NCBI RefSeq assembly: GCF_030323145.1
Contig: NZ_CP100470.1
Span: forward strand, 5,311,001 to 5,375,000
Length of the DNA: 64,000 nucleotides
Reading direction: 5' to 3'
DNA from: Mesorhizobium sp. C432A
GTDB taxonomy: Bacteria > Pseudomonadota > Alphaproteobacteria > Rhizobiales > Rhizobiaceae
Under the pieces are notes generated by a model, which worked only from the letters and a program-made list of their open reading frames with translations, was not told where the DNA came from and made no database searches. The position numbers and the translations under genes were made by a program. Positions 55,894 through 64,000 of the stretch are shown piece by piece. Each line of letters begins with the position of its first letter. Within the stretch, counting starts at the first letter, position 1.

Positions 55894-56358
55894 ATGCCGA
55901 AACGAAGTGCAGGGCTGCTGATCCACCGGACAAGGGCCGGCATTCTCGAATTTCTGCTCGTCCATCCCGGCGGCCCGTTCTGGGCAAGGAAGGATGAAGG
56001 CGCTTGGTCGATCCCCAAGGGCCTCGTCGAGGACAATGAAGATGAGTTGGCCGCCGCCCGGCGCGAGGCTGGGGAAGAACTCGGAGTCAGCATCGATGGC
56101 GATTTCGAACCTGTCGGCAGCTATCGGCAAGCCGGCGGCAAGATCGTCATCGCCTGGAGCGTCAAAGCCGATTTCGATGCCGATGCCGTTAAAAGCAACA
56201 TGTTCACGATGGAATGGCCGCCCAGGTCAGGCGTGACGAGGGAATTTCCCGAAATCGACAGGGCCGGCTGGTTTTCCTTCGCCGAGGCCAGCCTCAAGAT
56301 CCTCGGCGGTCAGCGCGCCATCCTCGATGATTTCATGGAGCATCGCAAAGCCGGCTGA
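55894..56358 (+). CDS. Nudix hydrolase
   Basis: The 154-residue protein contains the Nudix box within GLVEDNEDELAAARREAGEE and LGV (about residues 46-68). The opening AGLLIHRTRAGILEFLLVHP and WSIPKGL are typical of the diadenosine-polyphosphate- or MutT-like subgroup. The ATG at 55894 is chosen because RSAGLL must follow the start closely. It is separate from other genes. The substrate is not readable. Confidence 0.9.
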   Translation: MPKRSAGLLIHRTRAGILEFLLVHPGGPFWARKDEGAWSIPKGLVEDNEDELAAARREAGEELGVSIDGDFEPVGSYRQAGGKIVIAWSVKADFDADAVKSNMFTMEWPPRSGVTREFPEIDRAGWFSFAEASLKILGGQRAILDDFMEHRKAG

Positions 56359-56380
56359 GGCTCTTGCCCTATGAGTACCC

Positions 56381-56413
56381 CCACCCTAACCCTCCCCACA
56401 AGGGGGAGGGAAT
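56381..56413. repeat. Short CCCTCCCC palindrome repeat
   Basis: The sequence CACCCTAACCCTCCCCACAA followed by GGGGGAGGG lies just after the Nudix stop codon. CCCTCCCC and GGGGAGGG form a stem with a short ACAAG loop. It is a different family from the ATCTCCCC repeats and appears once in this window. Confidence 0.6.
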
Positions 56414-56458
56414 GCTGCCGCATGCAGCTTTTGCTGTGAACCTGGACGGTTGCGGAGG

Positions 56459-57250
56459 TCAGCACCCACCGAGTCTCCCTCCCCCTTCTGGCGCAGCGTC
56501 TGCCGTAAGGGCGGCCTTGCCGCCCGAATGATGCTTGCGCAAGGCGGCGAGGAAGCCGGCACGGGCATCGGGCTGTTCGATGCCGCGCGGCTCGTAGACA
56601 TGGCGGGTGAAAAAGAAACCGGTCAGATGGAAGGCGTCCTCGAGTGCCGCGTGGTCCGCCCGCAAGCCGGAGCTGCGCTGCAGGAAGGCCGGCAGCGCCA
56701 GCATCTTGTCGCGCCACGGCGCACCGGCGGCTCGCGACACGGCACGGCCGGATTTCGGCGAGACATAGGCCAGATCCTGCCTGGCGCCGGTCGCCGCGCA
56801 CTGGCTGAGATCGAGGCCGAAGCCGAGTTCGTCGAGGATGAGCAGTTCGAAGCGCGCCACCAGTTCCCCGGCGGCATCCGAATCGTCCAGATGGGCGATC
56901 ATCACGGCAAGCGTCTCATACAGGCCGCCATGGGCGTCGCGCTCCGGCAGGAGCCTGAGATGCGCGGCCATGGTCTGCAGGCCGTAGACGGCGACTGCGC
57001 TGTCCATCAACCGGGCGGCATTCATCTCGATCGCCTCGGCCTGGAAGGTGCCGAGATGCTCGTCGAGGCGTGCCCGCCACAAAAGGTCGACGCGGTTGCC
57101 GGGCTGCAGCACCGGCTGCTGCTTGCGCGAGCGCCCGCCGCGCACCAGGCCGAGATGGCGGCCATGCGCACGCGTCATTACCTCGAGAATGGCGCTGGTT
57201 TCGCCATGCTTGCGGGTGCCGAGTATGATTCCCTCGTCGCGCCATTCCAT
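56459..57250 (-). CDS. recO: DNA repair protein RecO
   Basis: The protein has 263 residues. The OB-fold N-terminus is [20 protein letters not shown], with the RecO core [20 protein letters not shown] near residue 33, and the helical C-terminal domain contains [20 protein letters not shown] near 130. Typical zinc cysteines are incomplete, as in other alphaproteobacteria. RecO loads RecA onto SSB-coated single strands. It lies at the end of the rnc-era block, with an intervening phosphotransferase gene upstream. Confidence 0.94.
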   Translation of the reverse strand: MEWRDEGIILGTRKHGETSAILEVMTRAHGRHLGLVRGGRSRKQQPVLQPGNRVDLLWRARLDEHLGTFQAEAIEMNAARLMDSAVAVYGLQTMAAHLRLLPERDAHGGLYETLAVMIAHLDDSDAAGELVARFELLILDELGFGLDLSQCAATGARQDLAYVSPKSGRAVSRAAGAPWRDKMLALPAFLQRSSGLRADHAALEDAFHLTGFFFTRHVYEPRGIEQPDARAGFLAALRKHHSGGKAALTADAAPEGGGRLGGC

Positions 57251-58247
57251 GGCAGGAGCTTGTCACCGGTTGCGTGGCGAAATCAAGATTTTGGCGCGCC
57301 GCGTGCGATCTGTGCTGACATTGGATCCCCGCACATCGTCGAAAGGCTCTGATCACGCGAATTCCCCGGTGATCGGCCAGGACGTCGTCGATGACGCAGC
57401 GCGATCGCTCGGCTTCGACTTGGTTGGCGTCGTGTCCGGCAACGGTGATCAGCGCCTTCCACAGCGTCCAGCCGCGGCCGCGCGCCCAGGTCGCTTCATC
57501 GACGTCGATGGCGGCACGGAACGCCTCCCGGCTGTCGCCCTGGAAGAACGTCCAGGCGATCGCCAGGTCGCAAGAGGGATCGCCGATCCCGGAGGTGCCG
57601 AAGTCGATGACGGCGCTCAGGCGGCCGTTTTGGACCAGAAGGTTGCCCCAGGCGACGTCTCCGTGGAACCAGACGGGCGACCCTTGCCAGGTGGCGGCAA
57701 GGGCCGCATACCAGACAGCGGTGGCCGCCTGGGTGTCGATCTGCCCCTCCAGCGCCTGGAGTGCTTCCCTTGTCTGGTTGTCATACACGCTCAGCGATCC
57801 GCCGCGGAAGAAATTGTGCTGGCCCGCGGGCGGCCCGCCCGCCGGATCGATCCGCCGGAGCGCAATGAGGAACTTGGCCAGATCGACCGCGAACTGTCGG
57901 CGATCGGCGATTTCGGCGGTCTTGGCTGTTTCGCCGTCGATCCAGCGGTAGACGGACCATTGCCAGGGGTAGTCCTCCCCAGGCTCGCCCATCGCCAGTG
58001 GAACCGGGATCGGCAGCGGCAGAAGCGGCGCCAGCCTGGGCAGCCAGCGGTGCTCTTTTTCGACCTGCAAGGCATATGGTGCGGCACTCGGCAGCCGCAC
58101 AGTCATATCATTGCCGAGGTGGAAGGTTCGGTTGTCCCAGCCGCCAAACGCCACCGGCCTCACCGGCAGATGCCGCCATTGCGGAAATTGCGCGGCGATC
58201 AACCGGCGCACGAGATCGGTATCGATGGTCGGTTTTGGATCAGGCAT
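56916..58247 (-). CDS. Aminoglycoside phosphotransferase family protein, extended C-terminus
   Basis: The first 295 residues are family-like. [20 protein letters not shown] is near residue 34, the catalytic loop [18 protein letters not shown] near 192, the metal-binding [19 protein letters not shown] near 214, and [11 protein letters not shown] closes the domain. From about residue 296 the open frame runs a further 147 residues into the recO coding region in another frame (335 bases of overlap), with untypical composition. The true gene therefore probably ends near 57353, where an alternative frame has a stop. A frame lesion or stop loss near 57365-57390 is likely. The substrate could be an aminoglycoside, homoserine or a related small molecule. 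Confidence 0.7.
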   Translation of the reverse strand: MPDPKPTIDTDLVRRLIAAQFPQWRHLPVRPVAFGGWDNRTFHLGNDMTVRLPSAAPYALQVEKEHRWLPRLAPLLPLPIPVPLAMGEPGEDYPWQWSVYRWIDGETAKTAEIADRRQFAVDLAKFLIALRRIDPAGGPPAGQHNFFRGGSLSVYDNQTREALQALEGQIDTQAATAVWYAALAATWQGSPVWFHGDVAWGNLLVQNGRLSAVIDFGTSGIGDPSCDLAIAWTFFQGDSREAFRAAIDVDEATWARGRGWTLWKALITVAGHDANQVEAERSRCVIDDVLADHRGIRVIRAFRRCAGIQCQHRSHAARQNLDFATQPVTSSCHGMARRGNHTRHPQAWRNQRHSRGNDACAWPPSRPGARRALAQAAAGAAARQPRRPFVAGTPRRASRHLPGRGDRDECRPVDGQRSRRLRPADHGRASQAPAGARRPWRPV

Positions 58248-58291
58248 GTCATCGTCTCAAACTGCCGGGCGGCATTTCTAGACGATGAAGC

Positions 58292-59218
58292 TCAATGGGG
58301 AAACTCAAGCCCCATCTCGCGGTAGCGCTCGGGGTCGTCGCCCCAGTTTTCACGCACTTTGACAAACAAGAACAGGTGCACTTTCTGCTCGAGAATGCCG
58401 GCTATTTCCATGCGCGCCGACTGGCCGATGGCACGGATCGTCTCGCCCTTGTGGCCGAGCACGATCTTCTTCTGGCTGTCGCGCTCGACATAGATGGTCT
58501 GGTCGATGCGTACCGAGCCATCCGGTTTCTCTTCCCATTTCTCGGTCTCGATATGCGAGGAATAGGGCAACTCCTGATGCAGCCGCAGATACAGTTTCTC
58601 GCGGGTGATCTCGGCCGCCAGCTGGCGCATCGGCAGGTCCGAGATCTGGTCTTCCGGATAGTACCAGGGGCCGACCGGCAGCGCTTGCGCGAGATAGTCG
58701 AGCAAATCCTTGCAGCCGGAGCCGGTCAGCGCCGAGACCATGAAGGTGCGCTTGAACGGCACCTTTTCGTTTGCTGCCGCGGCCAGGGCCAGCAGCGCCT
58801 CGTGCTTGACCCGGTCGACCTTGTTGAGGATCAGCACCATCGGCTGGCGGACGTCCTTCAGCCGCTCGAGGATGGCGTCGGCGTCGCCCCTGATGCCGCG
58901 CTCGGCATCGATCAGCAGCAGCACGATATCGGCGTCCTTGGCGCCACCCCAGGCGGTGGTCACCATCGCGGTGTCGAGCCGGCGCTTCGGCTTGAATATG
59001 CCGGGCGTGTCGACAAAGACGATCTGCGCGTTGTCATGCGTGGCGATGCCGCGCACGATGGCGCGGGTGGTCTGCACCTTGTGGGTGACGATCGACACCT
59101 TGGCGCCGACCAGCTGGTTGACCAGCGTCGACTTGCCGGCATTGGGCGCCCCGATCAGGGCAACGAAACCGGAATGCGTGGCCTCCGCTGCCGGAGGGAG
59201 ATCTTCGCTGCCGGTCAT
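58292..59218 (-). CDS. era: GTPase Era
   Basis: Era is an essential GTPase for 16S rRNA maturation. The 308-residue product has G1 (GAPNAGKSTLVNQLVG near residue 24), G2 (TTRAIVRG), G3 (DTPGIFKPKRR near 70), G4 (NKVDRVKH near 132), G5 (SALTGSG) and a C-terminal KH domain (KIVLGHKGETIRAIGQSARM near 250). It overlaps rnc by ATGA, giving the conserved rnc-era pair. Confidence 0.97.
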   Translation of the reverse strand: MTGSEDLPPAAEATHSGFVALIGAPNAGKSTLVNQLVGAKVSIVTHKVQTTRAIVRGIATHDNAQIVFVDTPGIFKPKRRLDTAMVTTAWGGAKDADIVLLLIDAERGIRGDADAILERLKDVRQPMVLILNKVDRVKHEALLALAAAANEKVPFKRTFMVSALTGSGCKDLLDYLAQALPVGPWYYPEDQISDLPMRQLAAEITREKLYLRLHQELPYSSHIETEKWEEKPDGSVRIDQTIYVERDSQKKIVLGHKGETIRAIGQSARMEIAGILEQKVHLFLFVKVRENWGDDPERYREMGLEFPH

Positions 59219-59931
59219 GCCGCACTCCCTTGGTTGGCCCAGATGCCTTCGCGCATAAGAAACGCCGATGCCGCCGCTTCTTCGGCTGCGCGGCGAGAGC
59301 CGCCCGTGCCGCTTGCCGGCGCAAAACCGCCGACCTTCACGGACACCGTGAAAACCGGTTGATGTTCAGGTCCCTCGCGTTTCTCGATCGCGTATTCGGG
59401 CCTGACATCGCTGGTCTTGGCGATCCATTCCTGCAGGTCGGATTTCGGATTGGGCGGCTTGGCCACCACCTTTTGCGAGCGCGGCTCCCAGTAACGCAGG
59501 ACGAATTGCCTTGCGGCATCGAGGCCGCCATCGATATAGACCGCCGCGATCAGCGCCTCGACCGCATCCGCCAGATAGTTTCCGCCCGAGCCGCGCGAGC
59601 GCGCCTTCAAGGCAGCGTCGGCCCGAACAAGATCTTCGAGCTGCATTTCAATGCCGATCTCGGAGCATGTCCGCGCATCGACCAGGGCATTGAAGCGCGG
59701 GGCGATTTCACCTTCCGGCGCCTCAGGAAACTTTTCGAAAAGCAGGTCGGCAACGATCAGGCCGAGCACGCGGTCGCCAAGGAATTCGAGGCGCTGGTTG
59801 TTGCTGCTTGCCTTGACCGCACTGGAATGGGTCAGCGCGGTCTCGAGCAAACGGACATCCCGGAAGGAATGGCCGGTTTTGGCTGTCACCAAATCGGCCA
59901 GAGTTTCACCCGTCGGGCGCTTCAAAGCCAT
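59215..59931 (-). CDS. rnc: Ribonuclease III
   Basis: RNase III cleaves double-stranded RNA in rRNA and mRNA processing. The 238-residue product has the signature NQRLEFLGDRVLGLIVADLL near residue 44 (Gln in the second position is usual in rhizobia), the second catalytic block DAVEALIAAVYIDGG near 115, and a dsRBD with SVKVGGFAPASGTGGSRRAA at the end. The start MALKRP at 59931 is preferred because it overlaps the lepB stop as TGATG. An in-frame codon at 59979 would extend into lepB. It overlaps era by four bases. Confidence 0.96.
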   Translation of the reverse strand: MALKRPTGETLADLVTAKTGHSFRDVRLLETALTHSSAVKASSNNQRLEFLGDRVLGLIVADLLFEKFPEAPEGEIAPRFNALVDARTCSEIGIEMQLEDLVRADAALKARSRGSGGNYLADAVEALIAAVYIDGGLDAARQFVLRYWEPRSQKVVAKPPNPKSDLQEWIAKTSDVRPEYAIEKREGPEHQPVFTVSVKVGGFAPASGTGGSRRAAEEAAASAFLMREGIWANQGSAA

Positions 59932-60680
59932 CAATTCACGAAATGGAACAGGCGCGACAGGCGCACCAGCGACGGCCATTTCCAGATCTCGAGCGGGCTC
60001 GCCTTCCCGGCGATCGAGAAGAAGACGATGTTGGCGCGGCCGACAAGGTTCTCCGCCGGCACGTAGCCGACGCTGAGGCGGCTGTCGGAGGAATTGTCGC
60101 GGTTGTCGCCCATCATGAAATAGTTGCCGGGGGGCACGACGAACTCGCGGGTGTTGTCGGTGATCGAATTCGGTGTCAGGTCGAGCGTGTCGTAGCTGAC
60201 GCCGTTGGGCAGGGTCTCGCGATAGACGTCGACCGGCTCAGGCACTTCCGTGATATCAGGATTTTGGATCTGGCCGGTTTTCACACGAGGCACGCCCTGG
60301 CCGTTGATGAACAATTGGCCGTCCTTCATCTGGATCTTGTCCCCCGGCAGGCCGACGACGCGCTTGATGTAGTCGAGCGACGGATCCGGCGGGAACTTGA
60401 AGACCACCACGTCGCCGCGCTTCGGATCGGAACCCCAGATGCGGCCGGAAAAGATGTCGGGGCCGAATGGCAGCGAATAACGCGAGAAGCCGTAGGACCA
60501 TTTGGTGACGAACAGATAGTCGCCTTCGAGCAAGGTCGGCCGCATAGAGCCGGACGGGATCGAGAAGGGCTGGAACAGCAACGTGCGGATGACCATGGCC
60601 AGCAGCAAAGCCTGGATGATGACGCTGACGATTTCGCCAAGCCCGCCGGATTTCTTCTCGGATTTTTCAGCCACGCTCAT
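59931..60680 (-). CDS. lepB: Signal peptidase I
   Basis: LepB removes signal peptides from exported proteins at the inner membrane. The product has 249 residues. One N-terminal membrane segment (SVIIQALLLAMVIRTLLFQP) precedes the nucleophile region FSIPSGSMRPTLLEGDYLFV with catalytic Ser near 44, the general-base Lys region DYIKRVVGLPGDKIQ near 110, and the GDNRDNSSDSR box near 195. It is coupled to rnc by TGATG. Confidence 0.96.
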   Translation of the reverse strand: MSVAEKSEKKSGGLGEIVSVIIQALLLAMVIRTLLFQPFSIPSGSMRPTLLEGDYLFVTKWSYGFSRYSLPFGPDIFSGRIWGSDPKRGDVVVFKFPPDPSLDYIKRVVGLPGDKIQMKDGQLFINGQGVPRVKTGQIQNPDITEVPEPVDVYRETLPNGVSYDTLDLTPNSITDNTREFVVPPGNYFMMGDNRDNSSDSRLSVGYVPAENLVGRANIVFFSIAGKASPLEIWKWPSLVRLSRLFHFVN

Positions 60681-60770
60681 GTCGTCCTCGATTGTGCGTT
60701 GGATGGTATAGAGTCTCGGCGCGCGCTGGGCAACGTCAAGTCGGCGTTAGATGGCGGTCGTCTGATGCAA

Positions 60771-61184
60771 TCAATGTGGCGCTTGTTCGGCGGGCAACGC
60801 CTCGATGATCACAAAGGCTTGAGCAAGCGGGAAATCATCGGTGATTGTGAGGTGGATCGCCGCTCTGTGCCCCTGTGGCAGGATTTTGGCCAGCCGTGCC
60901 GCCGCTCCCCCGGTCAGCGCCATCGTCGGCGCGCCGCTGGGCAGGTTGGCGACCCCCATGTCGCGCCAGAACACGCCCTGCGCCAGGCCGGTGCCAAGCG
61001 CCTTGGCGCAGGCCTCCTTGGCGGCGAAGCGCTTGGCATAGGAGGCGGCGCGGCCCTTGCGGCCTTCGGAGCGGACCTGTTCGACCTCGGTGTAGATGCG
61101 CTGGATGAAGCGCTGACCATGCCGTTCCAGCGACTTTTCGATGCGTCTGATGTCGATCAGGTCGCTGCCGATGCCGATGATCAT
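60771..61184 (-). CDS. acpS: Holo-ACP synthase
   Basis: AcpS transfers 4'-phosphopantetheine from CoA to acyl carrier protein. The 137-residue product has the metal-binding start [20 protein letters not shown] and the conserved [17 protein letters not shown] near residue 52. The start overlaps the stop of the DUF2062 gene as ATGA. It is followed by lepB after a 90-base gap. Confidence 0.95.
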   Translation of the reverse strand: MIIGIGSDLIDIRRIEKSLERHGQRFIQRIYTEVEQVRSEGRKGRAASYAKRFAAKEACAKALGTGLAQGVFWRDMGVANLPSGAPTMALTGGAAARLAKILPQGHRAAIHLTITDDFPLAQAFVIIEALPAEQAPH

Positions 61185-61765
61185 TCCGCCGGAACTTCCC
61201 GTCCGCGGTGCCCGGCCTTATGCGCCCGCTCTGCCATGCGCTTCCTGCGCTGCTCGCGAAAGGCTGTCATCCCCCAGCGGGTAATGCCGTAGAAGATCAG
61301 CCCGAAGATCAGGCCGAGCGGCACAGCGCCGATCAGCATCGGCTCGAGCACCGGGTGCCACAGCTTTGCAAACGACAGCGTGTGCATCATCTCACCAAGA
61401 TGCGCAGGCGGTCCGTTCTTGGGCAGGCGCTCATGCAGGATCAGCTTGCCGACTTCCCAGGACGCTCCCCACAGCAGCGGGAAAGTCAGCGGATTGCCGA
61501 AGAATACCGCGCCGAGGGCGGCGGCCACCAGATTGCCGGCGACCACCCAGCAGAGCACGGCGGCGACGGCGAAATGGAAGCCGAGCGGAAAGAAGGAGGC
61601 GAAAACGCCGGCCGCGACGCCGGCCGCGACCGCATGCGGTGTCGCCTTCAGCCGCAGGATGCGCTTGGAGAAATATTGCAACGAGCGCGAAAACGAGCGG
61701 CGCGGCCACAGATAGGTACGCACCCGCTCCAGAATGCCATCAGGCTTTCGGCGTCGAAAAAGCAC
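61181..61765 (-). CDS. DUF2062 domain membrane protein
   Basis: The 194-residue protein has a basic N-terminus, then three or four hydrophobic segments: [40 protein letters not shown] and [20 protein letters not shown]. The segment [20 protein letters not shown] and [20 protein letters not shown] are family marks. The role is unknown. It overlaps acpS by four bases and belongs to the same run of genes. Confidence 0.9.
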   Translation of the reverse strand: MLFRRRKPDGILERVRTYLWPRRSFSRSLQYFSKRILRLKATPHAVAAGVAAGVFASFFPLGFHFAVAAVLCWVVAGNLVAAALGAVFFGNPLTFPLLWGASWEVGKLILHERLPKNGPPAHLGEMMHTLSFAKLWHPVLEPMLIGAVPLGLIFGLIFYGITRWGMTAFREQRRKRMAERAHKAGHRGREVPAE

Positions 61766-61913
61766 TCTGTTCCAGTTCCCGGTTCATCACGCCCAAATTG
61801 CAACCATCCCTGGCCGGGCGCGGTCGCTCCATCTTGCGCTTCGAGGGCGCAGAAAGGCAACAACGACTTTGATATAGCGACTGCCTTGCGGCGGAACAAT
61901 GAAACGCCGCCGC

Positions 61914-61961
61914 GATGGTCTGCCGCAGGCGGGTAACGATGGTCTGCCGCAGGCGGGTAAC
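61914..61961. repeat. 24-bp tandem duplication
   Basis: Two exact copies of a 24-base unit lie head to tail (61914-61937 and 61938-61961). Each begins GATGGTCTGCCGCAGG and ends CGGGTAAC. They lie in the non-coding gap between the DUF2062 and VOC genes. The exact identity points to recent slippage. Confidence 0.9.
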
Positions 61962-62054
61962 AAGAGCGCCATTGGGGCGAAACTGAGGACAATATCGATG
62001 AAAGCTCCCTGACGACGGCAATGTCCGCGCGAAGACGACGCCGAGGCGGATAGA

Positions 62055-62435
62055 CTATTCCCGATATTCGCTGACTTCGACCAAATTGCTGTCCGGATCG
62101 CGGAAATAGACCGACATCATCTTACCGCGGGCGCCGGTGCGCTCGACCGGGCCGACTTCGATGGCAACGCCGTTGGCTTCCAGACTGGCGCAAATCTCGG
62201 CAAGCGGCCTTGCGGCGATCAGGCAGAAATCGCCGGACCCAGGCATCGGCGTCTTGGCTTTCGGTTCAAAAGTGTGCGTTGCCTGATGCAGATTGATCTT
62301 CTGCGATCCGAACAGCAACGCCGTCGGCCGGTTCGGCTCGTCGAGGCGCTTGAGGCCAAGCACCCGCTGGTAGAAGGCGCAGCTGTCCTCCAGCGAGCGG
62401 ACCGTCAGCACGAAATGATCGATGCCGGCGATCAT
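62055..62435 (-). CDS. VOC family protein (virulence-protein-like subgroup)
   Basis: The 126-residue product opens IAGIDHFVLTVRSLEDSCAF (metal His near residue 6) and closes VYFRDPDSNLVEVSEYRE (metal Glu). KINLHQATHTFEPKAKTPMP supplies the middle metal ligand. The spacing is that of the vicinal-oxygen-chelate fold. The reaction is unknown. It follows pyrE by 11 bases on the same strand, so the two are probably co-transcribed. Confidence 0.9.
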   Translation of the reverse strand: MIAGIDHFVLTVRSLEDSCAFYQRVLGLKRLDEPNRPTALLFGSQKINLHQATHTFEPKAKTPMPGSGDFCLIAARPLAEICASLEANGVAIEVGPVERTGARGKMMSVYFRDPDSNLVEVSEYRE

Positions 62436-62446
62436 GGTGATGTCCC

Positions 62447-63025
62447 CTAAATGTTGCGGCTACCCGGCTTGATCGCCGGGATGGCGGCAAGTTCCGGCGG
62501 CAGGCGGTCGGCGGGATAGGCCGGCACCTCATATTCGGCAAGCGCGATCAGCGGCACGCCGACATTGGTCTTGCCGGCCGAGCGGTCGATGATGCAGGCC
62601 GCCGCCACGACCTCGGCGCCAATAGCGCGCAGGCAGTCGATGGTTTCGCGGATCGAAAGACCAGTGGTGACGATGTCCTCGACGATGACGACGCGCGAGC
62701 CGGCAGCGATCTCAAAGCGGCGCAGCCTGAACTCGCCGCCTTCGCGCTCCACCCAGATTGCAGGCACACCGAGATGGCGCGACGTCTCATAGGCCGGGAT
62801 CAGGCCGCCGATCGCCGGGCCGACGACGTAGTCGATCTTGCTCGGCACCGCCTTGCGGATCTTTTCGGCCAGCGCCTTGCAAAGCCGCTCGGTCTTGTCG
62901 GCATGCATGAAGACGCGCGCCTTCTGCAGGAAGACCGGGCTGCGCAGACCCGACGTCAGGATGAAATGTCCCTCCAGAACAGCGCCCGCCTCGCGGAAAA
63001 TGCCCAGCACCTCGTCGGTATTCAT
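62447..63025 (-). CDS. pyrE: Orotate phosphoribosyltransferase
   Basis: PyrE joins orotate and PRPP to OMP in pyrimidine synthesis. The 192-residue product has [18 protein letters not shown] near residue 26, the PRPP loop [20 protein letters not shown] near 116 and [19 protein letters not shown] near 70. The start MNTDEV at 63025 is preferred. The longer frame to 63043 adds MDMGRV. The gap to rsh holds two tandem heptamer arrays. Confidence 0.95.
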   Translation of the reverse strand: MNTDEVLGIFREAGAVLEGHFILTSGLRSPVFLQKARVFMHADKTERLCKALAEKIRKAVPSKIDYVVGPAIGGLIPAYETSRHLGVPAIWVEREGGEFRLRRFEIAAGSRVVIVEDIVTTGLSIRETIDCLRAIGAEVVAAACIIDRSAGKTNVGVPLIALAEYEVPAYPADRLPPELAAIPAIKPGSRNI

Positions 63026-63041
63026 AACTCGCCCCATGTCC

Positions 63042-63106
63042 ATGGTGAATGGTGAAATGGTGAAATGGTGAATGGTGAATGGTGAATGGTGAATGGTGAA
63101 TGGTAG
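63042..63106. repeat. Tandem heptamer array ATGGTGA (about 9 units)
   Basis: The unit ATGGTGA repeats about nine times with two 8-base variants (ATGGTGAA), in the gap between pyrE and rsh. Composition is strikingly AT-richer than the surroundings. It is adjacent to a related array at 63121, described separately. Confidence 0.92.
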
Positions 63107-63120
63107 TGAGAGCGCCTTCT

Positions 63121-63176
63121 TTCACTATTCACTATTCACTATTCACTATTCACTATTCACTATTCACTATTCACCC
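63121..63176. repeat. Tandem heptamer array TTCACTA (about 8 units)
   Basis: The unit TTCACTA repeats seven times exactly, followed by TTCACCC. The last unit runs into the stop codon and last codons of rsh (minus strand). The heptamer is the reverse complement of the ATGGTGA array at six of seven positions, so the two can pair as a long imperfect hairpin. Confidence 0.92.
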
Positions 63177-64000
63177 ATTCACACGCCGCGCATCGCTGAC
63201 GCTCGAATTATCCTTGAGCTGCGACAGCAGCCGGTTGAGGTGCTTCAGATCCCAGACTTCGAGATCGATCAGCATTTCGGTGAAGTCGGGCGCGGTGCGC
63301 ACCATCGACAGCGTATGAATGTTGGCGTCGTTGGAGGCAACGACCTGGGCGATATCGGCGAGCGAGCCCGGCGCGTTGATGGCGGTGACCGAGACGCGCG
63401 CCGGAAAGCGCTCCTTGGTCTGCTCGTCAATGTCCCAGCGCACGTCGATCCAGCGCTCCGGCTGGTCGTCGAAGGCCTGCAGCGCCGGCGACTGGATGGG
63501 ATAGATGGTGATGCCGGTGCCCGGCTGGACAATGCCGACGATGCGGTCGCCTGGCACGGCCCCTTCCGGCGCGAAACGCACCGGCAGGTCGCCGCGCACG
63601 CCGCGGATCGGCACCGCGCCATCGCGCGGCTGGTCCTTGTCCTTGCGCGCGGCTCGTGTGCCGGGCATCTGGAACAGCATGCCGGCGGCGTTGCGGATCT
63701 TCGACCAGCCCTCCTCGCGCTGCTTGGGGGCGCTGACGGTGACGCGCTCGTCCTTGTAGTCTGGGAAGACCGCCTTCATGACGTCGGTCGAGGCAAGTTC
63801 GCCGCGCCCGACCGAGGCCAGCACATCCTCGATGTCCTTGCGCGCCAGCCGGTGCAGCACCGGCTTCAGGCTTTCCTTGGTGAAGGTCTTGCCGGCGCGT
63901 TCGAAGGCGCGCTCGAGAATGCGGGCACCAAGACCTGAATATTGCTTGCGAATGGCGTTCTTGGTGGCGCGGCGGATGGCTGAGCGCGCCTTGCCGGTGA
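63171..64000 (-). CDS. rsh: RelA/SpoT family (p)ppGpp synthetase/hydrolase, C-terminal part
   Basis: The frame stays open to the right edge, so only the C-terminal 276 residues are in view. They contain the helical and conserved-cysteine-region equivalents (RERFARSAIRRAT-like at the edge, then RLARKDIEDVLASVGRGELA), the middle domain DGAVPIRGVRGDLPVRFAPE, and the ACT regulatory domain (RVSVTAINAPGSLADIAQVV, then IHTLSMVRTAPDFTEMLIDL). The N-terminal catalytic domains lie outside the window. Rhizobial Rsh is the single bifunctional enzyme of the stringent response. It is followed by pyrE, the conserved order. Confidence 0.93.
   Translation of the reverse strand, partial: TGKARSAIRRATKNAIRKQYSGLGARILERAFERAGKTFTKESLKPVLHRLARKDIEDVLASVGRGELASTDVMKAVFPDYKDERVTVSAPKQREEGWSKIRNAAGMLFQMPGTRAARKDKDQPRDGAVPIRGVRGDLPVRFAPEGAVPGDRIVGIVQPGTGITIYPIQSPALQAFDDQPERWIDVRWDIDEQTKERFPARVSVTAINAPGSLADIAQVVASNDANIHTLSMVRTAPDFTEMLIDLEVWDLKHLNRLLSQLKDNSSVSDARRVNG

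Noticed and set aside
57048..58325. A 425-codon plus-strand frame opposite the phosphotransferase and recO
   Set aside because: It spans two genes on the other strand, has Arg/Pro-rich low-complexity sequence and no recognisable domain.
63042..63176. A CRISPR array
   Set aside because: Units are 7 bases without unique spacers and no cas genes are present. This is a simple tandem repeat.

Overview
The window is a GC-rich chromosomal segment of an alphaproteobacterium, most probably a Mesorhizobium or close relative in the Hyphomicrobiales (inference). The reasons are the gene order at the right end (rsh, pyrE, acpS, lepB, rnc, era, recO on one strand), the radA-cvpA-purF block at the left end, the pssA-psd phosphatidylethanolamine pair, and a dense family of G/C-stem palindromic intergenic repeats. 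No rRNA, tRNA, CRISPR array, prophage or complete insertion sequence was recognised.

Layout. 0-10 kb: DNA repair and purine synthesis (radA, cvpA, purF), an SDR oxidoreductase, two small proteins (one secreted and lectin-like), an OsmC protein, a secreted S10 carboxypeptidase and two EamA exporters, closed by a clear intrinsic terminator. 10-17 kb: a LysR regulator divergent from a tautomerase, a RES/Xre toxin-antitoxin pair with a clear operator, then phospholipid genes (an acyltransferase/acyl-ACP synthetase fusion, pssA, psd). 17-25 kb: two poorly known proteins, a decayed stretch (SMP-30 and ABM remnants), an ArsR regulator with an Atm1-type ABC exporter, a LysM protein and a LOG-family enzyme. 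25-34 kb: a glutathione transferase, rarD, cimA, a tightly coupled five-gene operon (DUF559, VOC, two GFA proteins, prolyl aminopeptidase) and cysS. 34-41 kb: a frameshifted SRAP gene, Nudix and small exported proteins, an AbiEii-type toxin with an unknown small partner, a dihydroorotase-like enzyme with an altered metal motif, ygfZ and an HD hydrolase. 41-52 kb: a PAS-PAS-GGDEF-EAL protein, AraC and LysR regulators, an M20 amidohydrolase, a fatty acid desaturase, a probable peptide-ligation cluster (GNAT-C39 peptidase fusion plus RimK-like ATP-grasp) and an ECF sigma/anti-sigma pair. 52-64 kb: VapBC, a large DUF2339 membrane protein, Nudix, recO, a phosphotransferase with a runaway C-terminus, era, rnc, lepB, acpS, DUF2062, VOC, pyrE and the C-terminal part of rsh, which is cut by the window edge.

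Most polycistronic runs are joined by ATGA, GTGA or TGATG overlaps, so translational coupling is the rule. The most interesting candidates are the GNAT-C39/ATP-grasp pair (47.6-50.5 kb), the modular hairpin repeats whose second stem varies in a compensatory way, and three small defence-type modules (RES/Xre, AbiEii, VapBC). Four genes appear to carry reading-frame lesions, some close together. Whether these are real decay or sequencing errors cannot be decided from the sequence alone.
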